From: a virus
Length of the DNA: 58,031 nucleotides
Strand: one strand, 5' to 3'
IMG/VR virus record: IMGVR_UViG_3300022074_000043
Coordinates: 1-58,031 of that record
Below the pieces are notes generated by a model. The model ran no database searches, was not told the origin of the DNA, and was given only the letters and a program-made list of their open reading frames with translations. Positions 24,308-30,754 of this stretch are shown piece by piece (the stretch's first letter is position 1; each line of letters starts with the position of its first letter). Position numbers and translations under genes: made by a program.

Positions 24308-24341
24308 CGCGGCGCGGCGGCGGTCGGGCGCAGGTCGCAGA
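24308..24341. repeat. GC-rich repeat copy B
   Basis: Identical over 34 bases to 23764-23797 and again placed just after a terminator. Together with copy A it encloses the HTH unit as a direct repeat 544 bases apart, so recombination between copies could delete or swap that unit. Confidence 0.85.
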
Positions 24342-24347
24342 TTGTTA

Positions 24348-24376
24348 TTGTTTTATATATTTATTTATGGGATAAT
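24348..24376 (+). promoter_or_regulatory. Sigma70-like promoter of the third unit
   Basis: TTGTTT at 24348-24353, a 17-base spacer and GATAAT at 24371-24376, in an AT-rich stretch directly after the GC-rich repeat. It lies 28 bases before the ATG of the gene at 24405, leaving room for a short leader with GGAAGGG. Confidence 0.55.
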
Positions 24377-24404
24377 CTTATATAACCATTGGAAGGGATA
24401 TCAA

Positions 24405-25034
24405 ATGGAACAAGTAAAACTAGATTTTCCGATGCTGTCGAAGCCGTCAAAAATGCCCGGCTATTCGATCAACCGCGACGCTAGGCTGTGTCATACTGGG
24501 TCGAAGCTTCGCAAGGTCAAGGGCAGCACATGCGAGAATTGCTACGCATGCAAAGGCCGCTATAACATGCCAAACGTGATCGACGCGATGGCGCGGCGCG
24601 AAGTGTTTTTCAATGCGTTGGATTTTGTCCCGCGCATGGTCGCGCTATTGCACAGCAAGCGGGTGGCAAAGCATCCAGAATTTAGATGGTTTGACAGCGG
24701 CGACGTTGACAGCGTCCCGATGGGTCTAAACATTCTAGACGTTTGTGATGCGACGCCGCATCTACAACACTGGATACCAAGCCGCGAATATGGCATCTGG
24801 GCAAAAGTGTTAAAGCTTCGCAAGCTTCCCGACAATGTCACGTTGCGTATGTCCGCAACAATGATAGACGGCATACCCGCCGGATCATGGGAAAACACTA
24901 GCACGGTAAATAGCAAGGCGATGGCAGGTCATATCGGGCACCGATGCCCCGCGCCGCAGCAGGGCAACAAATGCGCCGATTGCCGCGCATGCTGGGATCG
25001 CACAATTGAAAACGTCGCATATATCGAACACTAG
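24405..25034 (+). CDS. DUF7227 (Gp88-like) protein, third moron-like unit
   Basis: From the ATG at 24405 (GGAAGGG upstream), 209 aa. The pattern is that of phage Gp88/DUF7227 proteins: an N-terminal Cys region (ARLCHTGSKLRKVKG, then CENCYACKGRY), WFDSGDVDSVPMGLNILDVC in the middle, and a C-terminal CPAPQQGNKCADCRACWDRT. The Cys clusters could hold a metal or iron-sulfur centre. Function is unknown across the family. It has its own promoter and terminator, unlike other genes here. Confidence 0.8.
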   Translation: MEQVKLDFPMLSKPSKMPGYSINRDARLCHTGSKLRKVKGSTCENCYACKGRYNMPNVIDAMARREVFFNALDFVPRMVALLHSKRVAKHPEFRWFDSGDVDSVPMGLNILDVCDATPHLQHWIPSREYGIWAKVLKLRKLPDNVTLRMSATMIDGIPAGSWENTSTVNSKAMAGHIGHRCPAPQQGNKCADCRACWDRTIENVAYIEH

Positions 25035-25040
25035 GACAGC

Positions 25041-25070
25041 AAGCCTAGCTGGTTTACCAGCTAGGCTTTT
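25041..25070 (+). terminator. Intrinsic terminator of the DUF7227 unit
   Basis: A perfect 12-bp stem (25041-25052 with 25057-25068), loop TTTA, followed by a short T run ending at 25070. It follows the stop codon by six bases. It is also near the end of the convergent nuclease gene (stop at 25077). Confidence 0.85.
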
Positions 25071-25076
25071 GCTATG

Positions 25077-25517
25077 TCACGCCGCCGACTCGCCGTCCGC
25101 AGGTTGCAGGTCGCAGATCCACCGTGCAAGGGCGCAGGTGCGAAGCGCAGAAGGCGCAGATCGCAGGTCACCGCACCATGAGGCCGCAGATCGCAGGTCG
25201 TCGATCCTTGAACCTTGCAACTTGGCTGCTAAACTACCGTCAAATAAAAATATATCACTCGTCGAGGGGCAGTGTAGCAGGAAAAAACTTACGCCATTAC
25301 AGCGCGTATGCCCTAAATGCCAAGCAATCTGGGACTTTGATACAGATACCTTCCCATTTTTAATTATTTTTAATTCACACCATATCGGCACACCATCCAT
25401 GCACAGATATACGTCTGGCATACCTTCACCAGCCCTATTCTCTATTCGCTGGAAGTGGGTCTTTTTCGGTAAATTCTGCTTCAATGAGTTCCACAGACTG
25501 CGTTCTGTCTTTGGCAT
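25077..25517 (-). CDS. VRR-NUC-like PD-(D/E)xK nuclease
   Basis: 146 aa from the ATG at 25517, preceded by AAAAGGG; a TTG at 25523 is an alternative. The nuclease core is RIENRAGEGMPDVYLCMDGV and IWCELKIIKNGKVSVSKSQI, giving Glu26, Asp35, Glu48 and Lys50, then AWHLGH. VRR-NUC proteins are structure-specific or Holliday-junction-type nucleases in many phages. From about residue 105 the chain (DDLRSAASWCGDLRSAPSAL) is encoded by the GC-rich repeat cluster and looks like an added tail. Downstream of the small terminase gene. Confidence 0.75.
   Translation of the reverse strand: MPKTERSLWNSLKQNLPKKTHFQRIENRAGEGMPDVYLCMDGVPIWCELKIIKNGKVSVSKSQIAWHLGHTRCNGVSFFLLHCPSTSDIFLFDGSLAAKLQGSRIDDLRSAASWCGDLRSAPSALRTCALARWICDLQPADGESAA
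25081..25199. repeat. GC-rich repeat cluster C
   Basis: A third cluster of the same repeat family directly after the DUF7227 terminator: GCAGGTCGCAGATC at 25106-25119 and the permuted word GCAGATCGCAGGTC twice, at 25156-25169 and 25186-25199. It shares GCAGGTCGCAGA with copies A and B. On the minus strand it is the last 40 or so codons of the nuclease gene. The cluster is followed by CCTTGAACCTTG, a word that recurs elsewhere. Confidence 0.75.
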
Positions 25518-26028
25518 CTTCAACCCTTTTCATCTCAGGTTCGGGGAATGCGGCTGGATATTGTTTTCTAATAGCGGCGAGTCTGGCAACAATATCATCA
25601 CGCGACATGTTGTCGAGTTGATGCACATGCGTCGACTCTCGCCTGTCGATGGTCAAACCACCCAGACTGGATCTAATCTTTTCAGCATTGATGGCAGCAC
25701 TGAATTGTCCAGCCTCTTCAGCAGATATAGACAATTCTTCAAATCGTTTGAGTTGATTGATCAAGGTCACGCCATATCTGCGTTCTCTGGCTTGCCGCAT
25801 GTCTTTGATCAGTTCGGGTACTTCAGGGAACGACTTACCATCAAGCAACTTGGCGGCATGTTGTGCGGCACTACCTTCAGCATAGCCAGCTTTTCTAGCA
25901 CACTCAGCATTGGAATATTTGCCCTCGACATAATACTTGGCAAATTCACGCTGTCTGTTGGTAAGCCCAGCAGGTCTACCAGCTTTTCCTATAGTGTTTT
26001 CTGTGGGTTTATCCTTTTTATTTTCCAA
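25435..26028 (-). CDS. terS: Terminase small subunit-like protein
   Basis: From TTG at 26028 (GAGG upstream), 197 aa; TTG at 26052 is another option. The N-terminal DNA-binding region is typical: GRPAGLTNRQREFAKYYVEG then YSNAECARKAGYAEGSAAQH with LL as the recognition part. A long central helix (LIKDMRQARERRYGVTLINQ) suits ring assembly. Expected role: recognise the packaging site and activate the large subunit. It overlaps the nuclease gene by 83 bases and is separated from the large subunit by three opposite-strand genes. Confidence 0.8.
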   Translation of the reverse strand: MENKKDKPTENTIGKAGRPAGLTNRQREFAKYYVEGKYSNAECARKAGYAEGSAAQHAAKLLDGKSFPEVPELIKDMRQARERRYGVTLINQLKRFEELSISAEEAGQFSAAINAEKIRSSLGGLTIDRRESTHVHQLDNMSRDDIVARLAAIRKQYPAAFPEPEMKRVEDAKDRTQSVELIEAEFTEKDPLPANRE

Positions 26029-26053
26029 AATCCATCCTCGTACAGACTCCAAA

Positions 26054-26131
26054 GTGTTACAGTGATACAGAAGTGGTACAGCTACAACCGTTGCTCAGTA
26101 AGGGTTGTATCACTTGTACCGTTTGTATCAC
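26054..26131. promoter_or_regulatory. Inverted iteron array with adjacent AT-rich tract
   Basis: Half-sites GTGTTACA (26054-26061), GTGATACA (26062-26069) and GTGGTACA (26073-26080) face TGTATCAC (26106-26113), TGTACCGT (26115-26122) and TGTATCAC (26124-26131). The right-hand three are exact 9-bp tandem units TTGTATCAC, TTGTACCGT, TTGTATCAC. A 29-base AT-rich stretch follows (26132-26160). The array lies between the divergent small-terminase gene and the rightward early operon. It may be an operator set or a replication origin. Confidence 0.7.
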
Positions 26132-26295
26132 TATTTTCAGAAAAAAATAAATTAAATCGTTTACCCGTAGAAAACATTATATGTCCTGTTATTTTTATGT
26201 TTGACCACATGGGATATTATGCTAGGATCTTACTAAATCAGGTGTTAATTGTAAAGCACCAAGGTTCAAGGTTCAAGGTAGAAGGGGTTCTTACC

Positions 26296-26430
26296 ATGAA
26301 ACATAAACTAGTTACAGTGGGTTTAGCCAGACCCAAACTACGTCATCGTGTGTTGCACATTACGATCAACAATCGTGCGTGGTTGAAACAGGCTATGTCA
26401 AAACCAATGACAGTGAAGGGATCAAAGTGA
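26296..26430 (+). CDS. Small basic early protein (44 aa)
   Basis: The peptide begins MKHKLVTVGLARPKLRHRVL and ends MSKPMTVKGSK. AGAAGGGG lies 8 bases before the ATG, and the TGA overlaps the next start (TGATG at 26428-26432). It is the first gene of the rightward early operon. The same frame is open upstream to 25006, but that part lies over the small terminase and is spurious. Function unknown; the charge suggests nucleic-acid or RNA-polymerase contact. Confidence 0.68.
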   Translation: MKHKLVTVGLARPKLRHRVLHITINNRAWLKQAMSKPMTVKGSK

Positions 26431-26642
26431 TGTCAGGGGTAAAATATATAACTGTTCGGGAGCGTGACACTGGCCTTGAGTATATATGGTCTATGGCAGA
26501 GGTTCTTGAAGAAATCAATCGTGACAGATCGGAAGACTGGACGCCATACGATGAGACAGATTGGCGTGAGGGTTTAAGTGAATTTACCGAATTCGATCTA
26601 ATTTATGTAAAAGGAGAAAACCAATGCAAGCATATTTCATAA
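26430..26642 (+). CDS. Unknown acidic early protein
   Basis: 70 aa from the ATG at 26430: SGVKYITVRERDTGLEYIWS, then MAEVLEEINRDRSEDWTPYD and an acidic end. GAAGGG lies about 10 bases upstream. Small acidic early phage proteins often mimic DNA or bind host enzymes, but nothing here shows that. Overlaps the next gene by 19 bases. Confidence 0.65.
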   Translation: MSGVKYITVRERDTGLEYIWSMAEVLEEINRDRSEDWTPYDETDWREGLSEFTEFDLIYVKGENQCKHIS

Positions 26643-27031
26643 ATCCATTTAGTCAGAACGTCACGACAGTTGACTATGACGGCAATTACGAAAGCATTGG
26701 TCGCATGATCGATGCCAGCCGTGGTTATTTCGATGTCGTGCGTCTGGATCAAAATCAAGATGCGGCCTTTGTTGATGATGAAGGTTTGTATGTTGAGAAC
26801 CAGCGTTTTTGGATTCACCGCAATTATCCCCAGCCGCTAGCTGGCAAGGCACTTATATTGGGCTGCAACGATGAGGGTGATTCTACTGAACCAAAGACCA
26901 GCTTTGAAGAGTTGGTCGGTGATATCCGGTTCATTGGTGATCGGTTTGAGTTGGCCTTGTTGCACAAGTTTGTCGGGCAGATCGATGACTACCGCCCACA
27001 CTTTTTCACTGGCATGAAGGAGATTGCGTGA
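26624..27031 (+). CDS. DUF3846-like early protein
   Basis: 135 aa. Residues 25-80 resemble DUF3846: MIDASRGYFDVVRLDQNQDA, AFVDDEGLYVENQRFWIHRN, QPLAGKALILGCNDEG. These proteins are widespread in phages and plasmids and of unknown role. AAAAGGAG precedes the ATG. The acidic second half may bind a partner. Confidence 0.75.
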   Translation: MQAYFINPFSQNVTTVDYDGNYESIGRMIDASRGYFDVVRLDQNQDAAFVDDEGLYVENQRFWIHRNYPQPLAGKALILGCNDEGDSTEPKTSFEELVGDIRFIGDRFELALLHKFVGQIDDYRPHFFTGMKEIA

Positions 27032-27267
27032 TGAACTATTTAAAAGACATGACCAATGAAAACCTAAAAGAATGTCTTTTGTGTGACATGGAAGGTTTAC
27101 GCGAGGGTGGATGGATTCCTGATGATGATAGCATTGACGCTACGGTTTCAGTGATCGAAGAAGTGTTCAGACGCATTGACGTTTATTCTAACAAGAGGAA
27201 GCCGCATGACCTTCATGCGTTGTCCAACAAGTTAATCACAAATGCTTTGAAGCGAGGGGACGAATAA
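27031..27267 (+). CDS. Unknown small early protein
   Basis: 78 aa from ATG at 27031 (GAAGGAG upstream; TGATG overlap). Acidic N-terminal half (NENLKECLLCDMEGLREGGW, DDDSIDATVSVIEEVF) and basic C-terminal helix (NKRKPHDLHALSNKLITNAL). Helical throughout; no domain recognised. Linked to the next gene by TAATG. Confidence 0.65.
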   Translation: MNYLKDMTNENLKECLLCDMEGLREGGWIPDDDSIDATVSVIEEVFRRIDVYSNKRKPHDLHALSNKLITNALKRGDE

Positions 27268-27737
27268 TGGGACTGGATATGTATTTGCGCGGCGACAAGT
27301 TTAAGCGCACCGAATTGAAGCGTGATGAGTCGGGCGAACTGGAGCGCACTGAAGATGGGGATATCACCCCCATCAATGTGCCGATGGTTGATGGCTTTGA
27401 GCGCACGTCAGAAACTTTGCGGATGGGTTATTGGCGCAAACATGCGCCATTGCATAAACTCATTGTCGATACGTTTGCGGACGGTGTTGATGAGTGTCAG
27501 GTCATAGACCTGAGTGCCGATGACTGCCGTAAGATAGCACAGATGCTACGGGACAGGGAGTTTCCCAACTTCCATGAGTGCGATGGGTTTTTCTTTGGCA
27601 AAGGTGACTGGTGGCTTGAATGCGTTGACTCTGCTGATGAAGATGCTGAAGTGTTTGAACGTGCGGCTGAATGGTCGGAGTCCGACAGTCAAAACGATGC
27701 CTACTGGCATTCGGTTGAGTATCAGGCAAGTTGGTGA
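27267..27737 (+). CDS. MGLDMYL-family phage protein
   Basis: 156 aa with the start MGLDMYLRGDKF and a later GYWRKHAPLHKLIVDTF, the signature of a common phage protein family of unknown function (the short start motif is nearly invariant). A conserved pattern 'W-R-K-x-x-x-L-H-x-[WL]-[FI]-V' and a Cys (DDCRKIAQML) are present. The AGCGAGGGG site and TAATG overlap support the start. Acidic C-terminus with two Trp. Confidence 0.8.
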   Translation: MGLDMYLRGDKFKRTELKRDESGELERTEDGDITPINVPMVDGFERTSETLRMGYWRKHAPLHKLIVDTFADGVDECQVIDLSADDCRKIAQMLRDREFPNFHECDGFFFGKGDWWLECVDSADEDAEVFERAAEWSESDSQNDAYWHSVEYQASW

Positions 27738-27775
27738 GGAGTGATGATGATAACGGAAGATAGAAAGGATTGGGG

Positions 27776-28084
27776 ATGAGTAAGGCAACGAAATATGATG
27801 AGGTTCAATGGCAGATTGGGTATGAGTATTCAAACCCACCAATGCCCCACTTCATAGGCAACAGCGATACAGTAGATTTAGATCGCTGGGATGATGAGAT
27901 GGAAGAACATGAGCCAGACACAGAATGCATGGCTATCGTGTTTGATGAGGCACTTGTCGAACCCATTAAAAAAATCTTGTACAACAAAGTCGAAAAAATG
28001 CGCGACGTGTACATGTGTGATGAGGTTGATGTGTTTGCATACGAGGTTCGGAGAGAACTGCCGAAAGAACACAGGAAGGACTAA
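27776..28084 (+). CDS. Unknown acidic early protein
   Basis: 102 aa from ATG at 27776. Acidic and aromatic: YDEVQWQIGYEYSNPPMPHF, LDRWDDEMEEHEPDTECMAI, VEKMRDVYMCDEVDVFAYEV. A tiny 11-codon reading frame (27744-27779) overlaps its start by ATGA and may act as a leader for coupling. Not recognised; the charge pattern resembles DNA-mimic or inhibitor proteins, without proof. Confidence 0.62.
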   Translation: MSKATKYDEVQWQIGYEYSNPPMPHFIGNSDTVDLDRWDDEMEEHEPDTECMAIVFDEALVEPIKKILYNKVEKMRDVYMCDEVDVFAYEVRRELPKEHRKD

Positions 28085-28086
28085 AA

Positions 28087-28341
28087 ATGATAACGCTTGA
28101 ATTAACATCAGTTGACCACCTGACAGGTCGTGACGCTGATCCAATATTTTTGGTTGGTGACAGGTTTACTGTCACCACCCGCAACATGCAATGGGGTGAG
28201 GTCGAGCGTGAGGTAACCGTCATCAATGACGGCCTGTGTCGGCATGATGGATACTTTGTTGCAGAGTCGTATGGCTATTTGAAAGACGTGATCCAGAACA
28301 AGTTGATCACACGCGGTGCATTTATAGCAAGGTCGAGGTGA
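28087..28341 (+). CDS. Unknown small early protein
   Basis: 84 aa, beta-rich: MITLELTSVDHLTGRDADPI, TVTTRNMQWGEVEREVTVIN, FVAESYGYLKDVIQNKLITR. AGGAAGGA precedes the ATG. The mixed strand pattern and lack of membrane or coil suggest a small globular domain. Function unknown. Confidence 0.62.
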   Translation: MITLELTSVDHLTGRDADPIFLVGDRFTVTTRNMQWGEVEREVTVINDGLCRHDGYFVAESYGYLKDVIQNKLITRGAFIARSR

Positions 28342-28346
28342 AGATA

Positions 28347-28586
28347 ATGCCAGCACAACGCGCCAAAGGTACAAGGTACGAGAAGTATCACACGAAACTA
28401 GACCAAAGAACGTGGGCTAGTATAAATCGGCATGACGATAAGGAACGTCAGCGCGACAAAGAGGCATGGGCGGCGCACACTGCTGCCCTGCCGGATGATT
28501 GTTTCGCCGATGATGTGCGGGACAATGACTGTAGTGTCTATTATAGTAAAAGCTGCATGGAAGGAAGGAGACTTGATAATGACTAA
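28347..28586 (+). CDS. Unknown small early protein, Cys-containing tail
   Basis: 79 aa from ATG at 28347 (GAGGTG upstream); GTG at 28338 is an alternative. Basic N-terminus (MPAQRAKGTRYEKYHTKLDQ), acidic middle (LPDDCFADDVRDNDCSVYYS), then SCMEGRRLDND. Three Cys near the end could bind a metal. Not recognised. Overlaps the next gene by 8 bases. Confidence 0.6.
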   Translation: MPAQRAKGTRYEKYHTKLDQRTWASINRHDDKERQRDKEAWAAHTAALPDDCFADDVRDNDCSVYYSKSCMEGRRLDND

Positions 28587-28872
28587 ACCAAAGAATTTTG
28601 AAAACATGACGATGGAAGAGCGTCAAGAATATTGGGCAAAGCAACGCGAGCAGGAAGCAATGGTGCGTGAAGCACTGCTGTTTCAGATCCGCGAAAAGTA
28701 TCCATCGATGGTCGAGAACGTGGAAGCACTGGTCAATGTTGCCAACAGTATCGGCGATGATCTTCAGTGGCATGGCGTTGAGGGTGTTACCTGCGCTGAC
28801 ATGCACAAGCTGATTGACACGGCTAATGCTGTTCGCCGCTTGTTTCATCTCGACATTGAGGAGCATGGGTGA
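28579..28872 (+). CDS. Unknown helical early protein
   Basis: 97 aa from ATG at 28579, preceded by GGAAGGAG: MTKPKNFENMTMEERQEYWA, REKYPSMVENVEALVNVANS, ADMHKLIDTANAVRRLFHLD. Helical and acidic, with a short basic region near the start. An upstream frame to 28432 is not supported. Function unknown. Confidence 0.65.
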   Translation: MTKPKNFENMTMEERQEYWAKQREQEAMVREALLFQIREKYPSMVENVEALVNVANSIGDDLQWHGVEGVTCADMHKLIDTANAVRRLFHLDIEEHG

Positions 28873-29060
28873 TGAGTAAGTATCTGCTGATCATGGTCAC
28901 TATGACCAGTTTCAATGGTGGTACGGTCAATGTGATCAGTACACACGACACAATAAGTGAGTGCCATGTGGCACTCACCCAACACGGGTTCACAGACTCA
29001 CAGATGCAAAACACTTTCTGCCTTATCACGGAAGAAGGTGTGGATTGGAAACTTAAATGA
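28872..29060 (+). CDS. Small secreted or membrane-associated Cys protein
   Basis: 62 aa from ATG at 28872 (TGATG overlap): SKYLLIMVTMTSFNGGTVNV, ECHVALTQHGFTDSQMQNTF, then CLITEE. A short hydrophobic N-terminus and two Cys recall the DTRGPYKT proteins at 14813-15016 and 39655-39864, though the sequence differs. Could be exported to the envelope. Function unknown. Confidence 0.6.
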   Translation: MSKYLLIMVTMTSFNGGTVNVISTHDTISECHVALTQHGFTDSQMQNTFCLITEEGVDWKLK

Positions 29061-29233
29061 GTGTGCCTAGTTGGGAACAATTGATTGCGGATCTGCGGAT
29101 ACTGCCTGTGGATCGCGAATATGATACGCTAGGACGTATCAAAACCAAAAAGCGTTTGCGTAGTAATGTTAATTTTAAGAAGGAGTTAGCTTATGGGCAA
29201 AGTCAAGAGCATGATGATGGACATGGAAAATAA
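29057..29233 (+). CDS. Unknown 58-aa early protein
   Basis: MSVPSWEQLIADLRILPVDR followed by EYDTLGRIKTKKRLRSNVNF. The ATG overlaps the previous stop (ATGA at 29057-29060) and the gene overlaps the next by 41 bases. Trp-containing acidic N-terminus and a basic middle. Too short for standard cut-offs; the overlap is the main support. Function unknown. Confidence 0.58.
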   Translation: MSVPSWEQLIADLRILPVDREYDTLGRIKTKKRLRSNVNFKKELAYGQSQEHDDGHGK

Positions 29234-29396
29234 GTTCATCGAAAAGATTGACTCTATTATTGGCGAGTGCGAGACATGGCATGAGTTTACCAGCCGTATG
29301 GAAAGCCACATGCACTTGGTGGATCACAACCCGTTGGATGAGACAATGGACGTGCTGGCTGAGTCGTGGTCACTGTATTGGGAGAAGCACCAATGA
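29193..29396 (+). CDS. Unknown 67-aa early protein
   Basis: MGKVKSMMMDMENKFIEKID, IIGECETWHEFTSRMESHMH, LDETMDVLAESWSLYWEKHQ. AAGGAG precedes the ATG. Met- and Trp-rich helical protein. Overlaps the next start by 4 bases (ATGA). No homologue recognised. Confidence 0.6.
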   Translation: MGKVKSMMMDMENKFIEKIDSIIGECETWHEFTSRMESHMHLVDHNPLDETMDVLAESWSLYWEKHQ

Positions 29397-29611
29397 TTAT
29401 TAAACTGGAAGACATGGTCGATACAGCATACGGCGTTGCAAAAGTGATTGGCATAGAGGAAGTGCGGCGCGGTGAAAAGTATGGTCACGATTGTTTGGAA
29501 GCCAACATAGGTTCAAGGGGCGATGACCGCAGGTTCAAGTATGTATTTGATCTGAACAATGGTCACTGGTGCCGTGGAACACAGATAAAGGGTAAGGTCG
29601 ATGAAGGATAA
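29393..29611 (+). CDS. Unknown 72-aa early protein
   Basis: From ATG at 29393: MIIKLEDMVDTAYGVAKVIG, then IEEVRRGEKYGHDCLEANIG and FKYVFDLNNGHWCRGTQIKG. The short beta strands with two Cys and a Trp suggest a compact fold, perhaps SH3-like. The reading encloses AGGTTCAAG words at 29509 and 29531. Function unknown. Confidence 0.6.
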   Translation: MIIKLEDMVDTAYGVAKVIGIEEVRRGEKYGHDCLEANIGSRGDDRRFKYVFDLNNGHWCRGTQIKGKVDEG

Positions 29612-29774
29612 TAATCTAGTGTATGTGGCAGAAGAACGGCGCAGGCTGATGCGTGAGTTCGGCGACATGATATTTGATGGCGCAGATCAGGCGGACATTG
29701 ATGTTAAGTACAAAGAGTATGCGGCGATGAGACAACTAGATAATGATGGAGTAAAGTATGTCCCGTTGTTCTGA
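29601..29774 (+). CDS. Unknown 57-aa early protein
   Basis: MKDNNLVYVAEERRRLMREF, then GDMIFDGADQADIDVKYKEY and an acidic end. GGTAAGG precedes the ATG, which overlaps the upstream stop region by 11 bases; the C-terminus overlaps the next gene by 17. Helical. Function unknown. Confidence 0.58.
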   Translation: MKDNNLVYVAEERRRLMREFGDMIFDGADQADIDVKYKEYAAMRQLDNDGVKYVPLF

Positions 29775-29997
29775 AACGAGTAAAGCAGCGCACATAATTA
29801 ATGATGCGATGGAAGCGTTTGCAGAAAAGAAGCTGGATCCTGACATGGTTTCTTTCCTGCTGATGTGCACGGCCTTGTCAATGGTGTTGCGTAATAACCC
29901 GCGCTCGCCTTGTGCAGTAACGCAGATGATCGCGTCTGCGATGGAGTCGGCTGTTGTGTCTGTGTTAGATAATGATGAAGAGGAAACCAAACATTGA
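29758..29997 (+). CDS. Unknown 79-aa early protein
   Basis: MSRCSETSKAAHIINDAMEA, LDPDMVSFLLMCTALSMVLR, TQMIASAMESAVVSVLDNDE. GGAG precedes the ATG. A hydrophobic helix in the middle (residues 30-45) and acidic C-terminus. Coupled to the next gene by TTGA. Function unknown. Confidence 0.6.
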   Translation: MSRCSETSKAAHIINDAMEAFAEKKLDPDMVSFLLMCTALSMVLRNNPRSPCAVTQMIASAMESAVVSVLDNDEEETKH

Positions 29998-30374
29998 TTA
30001 TACAAGGTGATGGAAGCTGGGAAAAGCTGATGGATTACGGCAGATGTCCAAGGTGCAAGGGCACAGTAAACCAGATCGCAAAGCCACATGCGAAGCGCGA
30101 GTGCGTGTCGTGTGGCCTGACGATAATTGACAACAGCGCACAGTCCTATAAAATAATGGATGATAAACCACAACAGGGGTCTGATATGTACGAGACTAGG
30201 CTGGAAGCCACTGAAGACATGATAGCAGCGGATACTAGAAGTCCGATGTCTTGGTCTGATGCTGTGTCTACAATCGAAAGAGTTCTGGAAGAGTATCTAA
30301 ACGATCCAGAACCAGTCCACCACACGTTAGAGTCAGAGGTACGGGAAGCATGGAACAGGATACTGCGGGGCTAG
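29994..30374 (+). CDS. Zinc-ribbon early protein
   Basis: Start TTG at 29994 (TTGA overlap) or ATG at 30030. Residues 18-42 form a zinc ribbon: CPRCKGTVNQIAKPHAKREC followed by VSCG. The rest is acidic and helical, with YETRLEATEDMIAADTRSPM and STIERVLEEYLNDPEPVHH. Similar small ribbons are common in phage early regions as modulators of host RNA polymerase, but that is only a possibility. Confidence 0.62.
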   Translation: MIIQGDGSWEKLMDYGRCPRCKGTVNQIAKPHAKRECVSCGLTIIDNSAQSYKIMDDKPQQGSDMYETRLEATEDMIAADTRSPMSWSDAVSTIERVLEEYLNDPEPVHHTLESEVREAWNRILRG

Positions 30375-30538
30375 GTCGTATAATAAGGGTACTTGACGAA
30401 GAGTACACACAGTTGCAAGCTGCGGGGCTATATCGGGAAGCCGACAGGGTTTTCAAACGTAAACAAACATATGTTGATATGAGGAACGAAGCTAATGACA
30501 GACAACGTAGTGTATTTGGAACAGCCAAACAAAATTGA
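30350..30538 (+). CDS. Unknown 62-aa early protein
   Basis: MEQDTAGLGRIIRVLDEEYT, AAGLYREADRVFKRKQTYVD. Acidic N-terminus, basic C-terminus ending in GTAKQN. The ATG lies within the end of the previous gene (25-base overlap). Possibly a helical adaptor. Function unknown. Confidence 0.58.
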   Translation: MEQDTAGLGRIIRVLDEEYTQLQAAGLYREADRVFKRKQTYVDMRNEANDRQRSVFGTAKQN

Positions 30539-30734
30539 AGTTGTACTGGATCCAGTACCTGTTGTATGCGAGTACGCATCGAAGATATACAAAGATGTCG
30601 TCATCTTGGGAGAAGCCGAAGACGGATCTATCAAGATGATGACCACACAAGAAGATGTGGCAGATATATTATTTTATTTAGAGTCAGCTAAGTTTTCACT
30701 TCTGGGTGTTGGGCTGCAAGAACCAGAAGACTAG
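30495..30734 (+). CDS. Unknown 79-aa early protein
   Basis: MTDNVVYLEQPNKIEVVLDP, VPVVCEYASKIYKDVVILGE, DVADILFYLESAKFSLLGVG. Beta-alpha pattern with a hydrophobic C-terminal helix; 21 bases upstream of the helicase gene. GAGGAAC precedes the ATG. Function unknown; may act in the replication module. Confidence 0.62.
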   Translation: MTDNVVYLEQPNKIEVVLDPVPVVCEYASKIYKDVVILGEAEDGSIKMMTTQEDVADILFYLESAKFSLLGVGLQEPED

Positions 30735-30754
30735 CACACTATGAAGGGGCGCAG

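Noticed and set aside
25006-26430. Long rightward open frame of 474 codons
   Set aside because: It lies over the small terminase and nuclease genes on the other strand and has no recognisable domain. Only its last 44 codons (26296-26430) have a ribosome site and gene-like context.
27744-27779. An 11-codon frame overlapping the next start
   Set aside because: It may be a leader for coupling but is too short to support as a gene.
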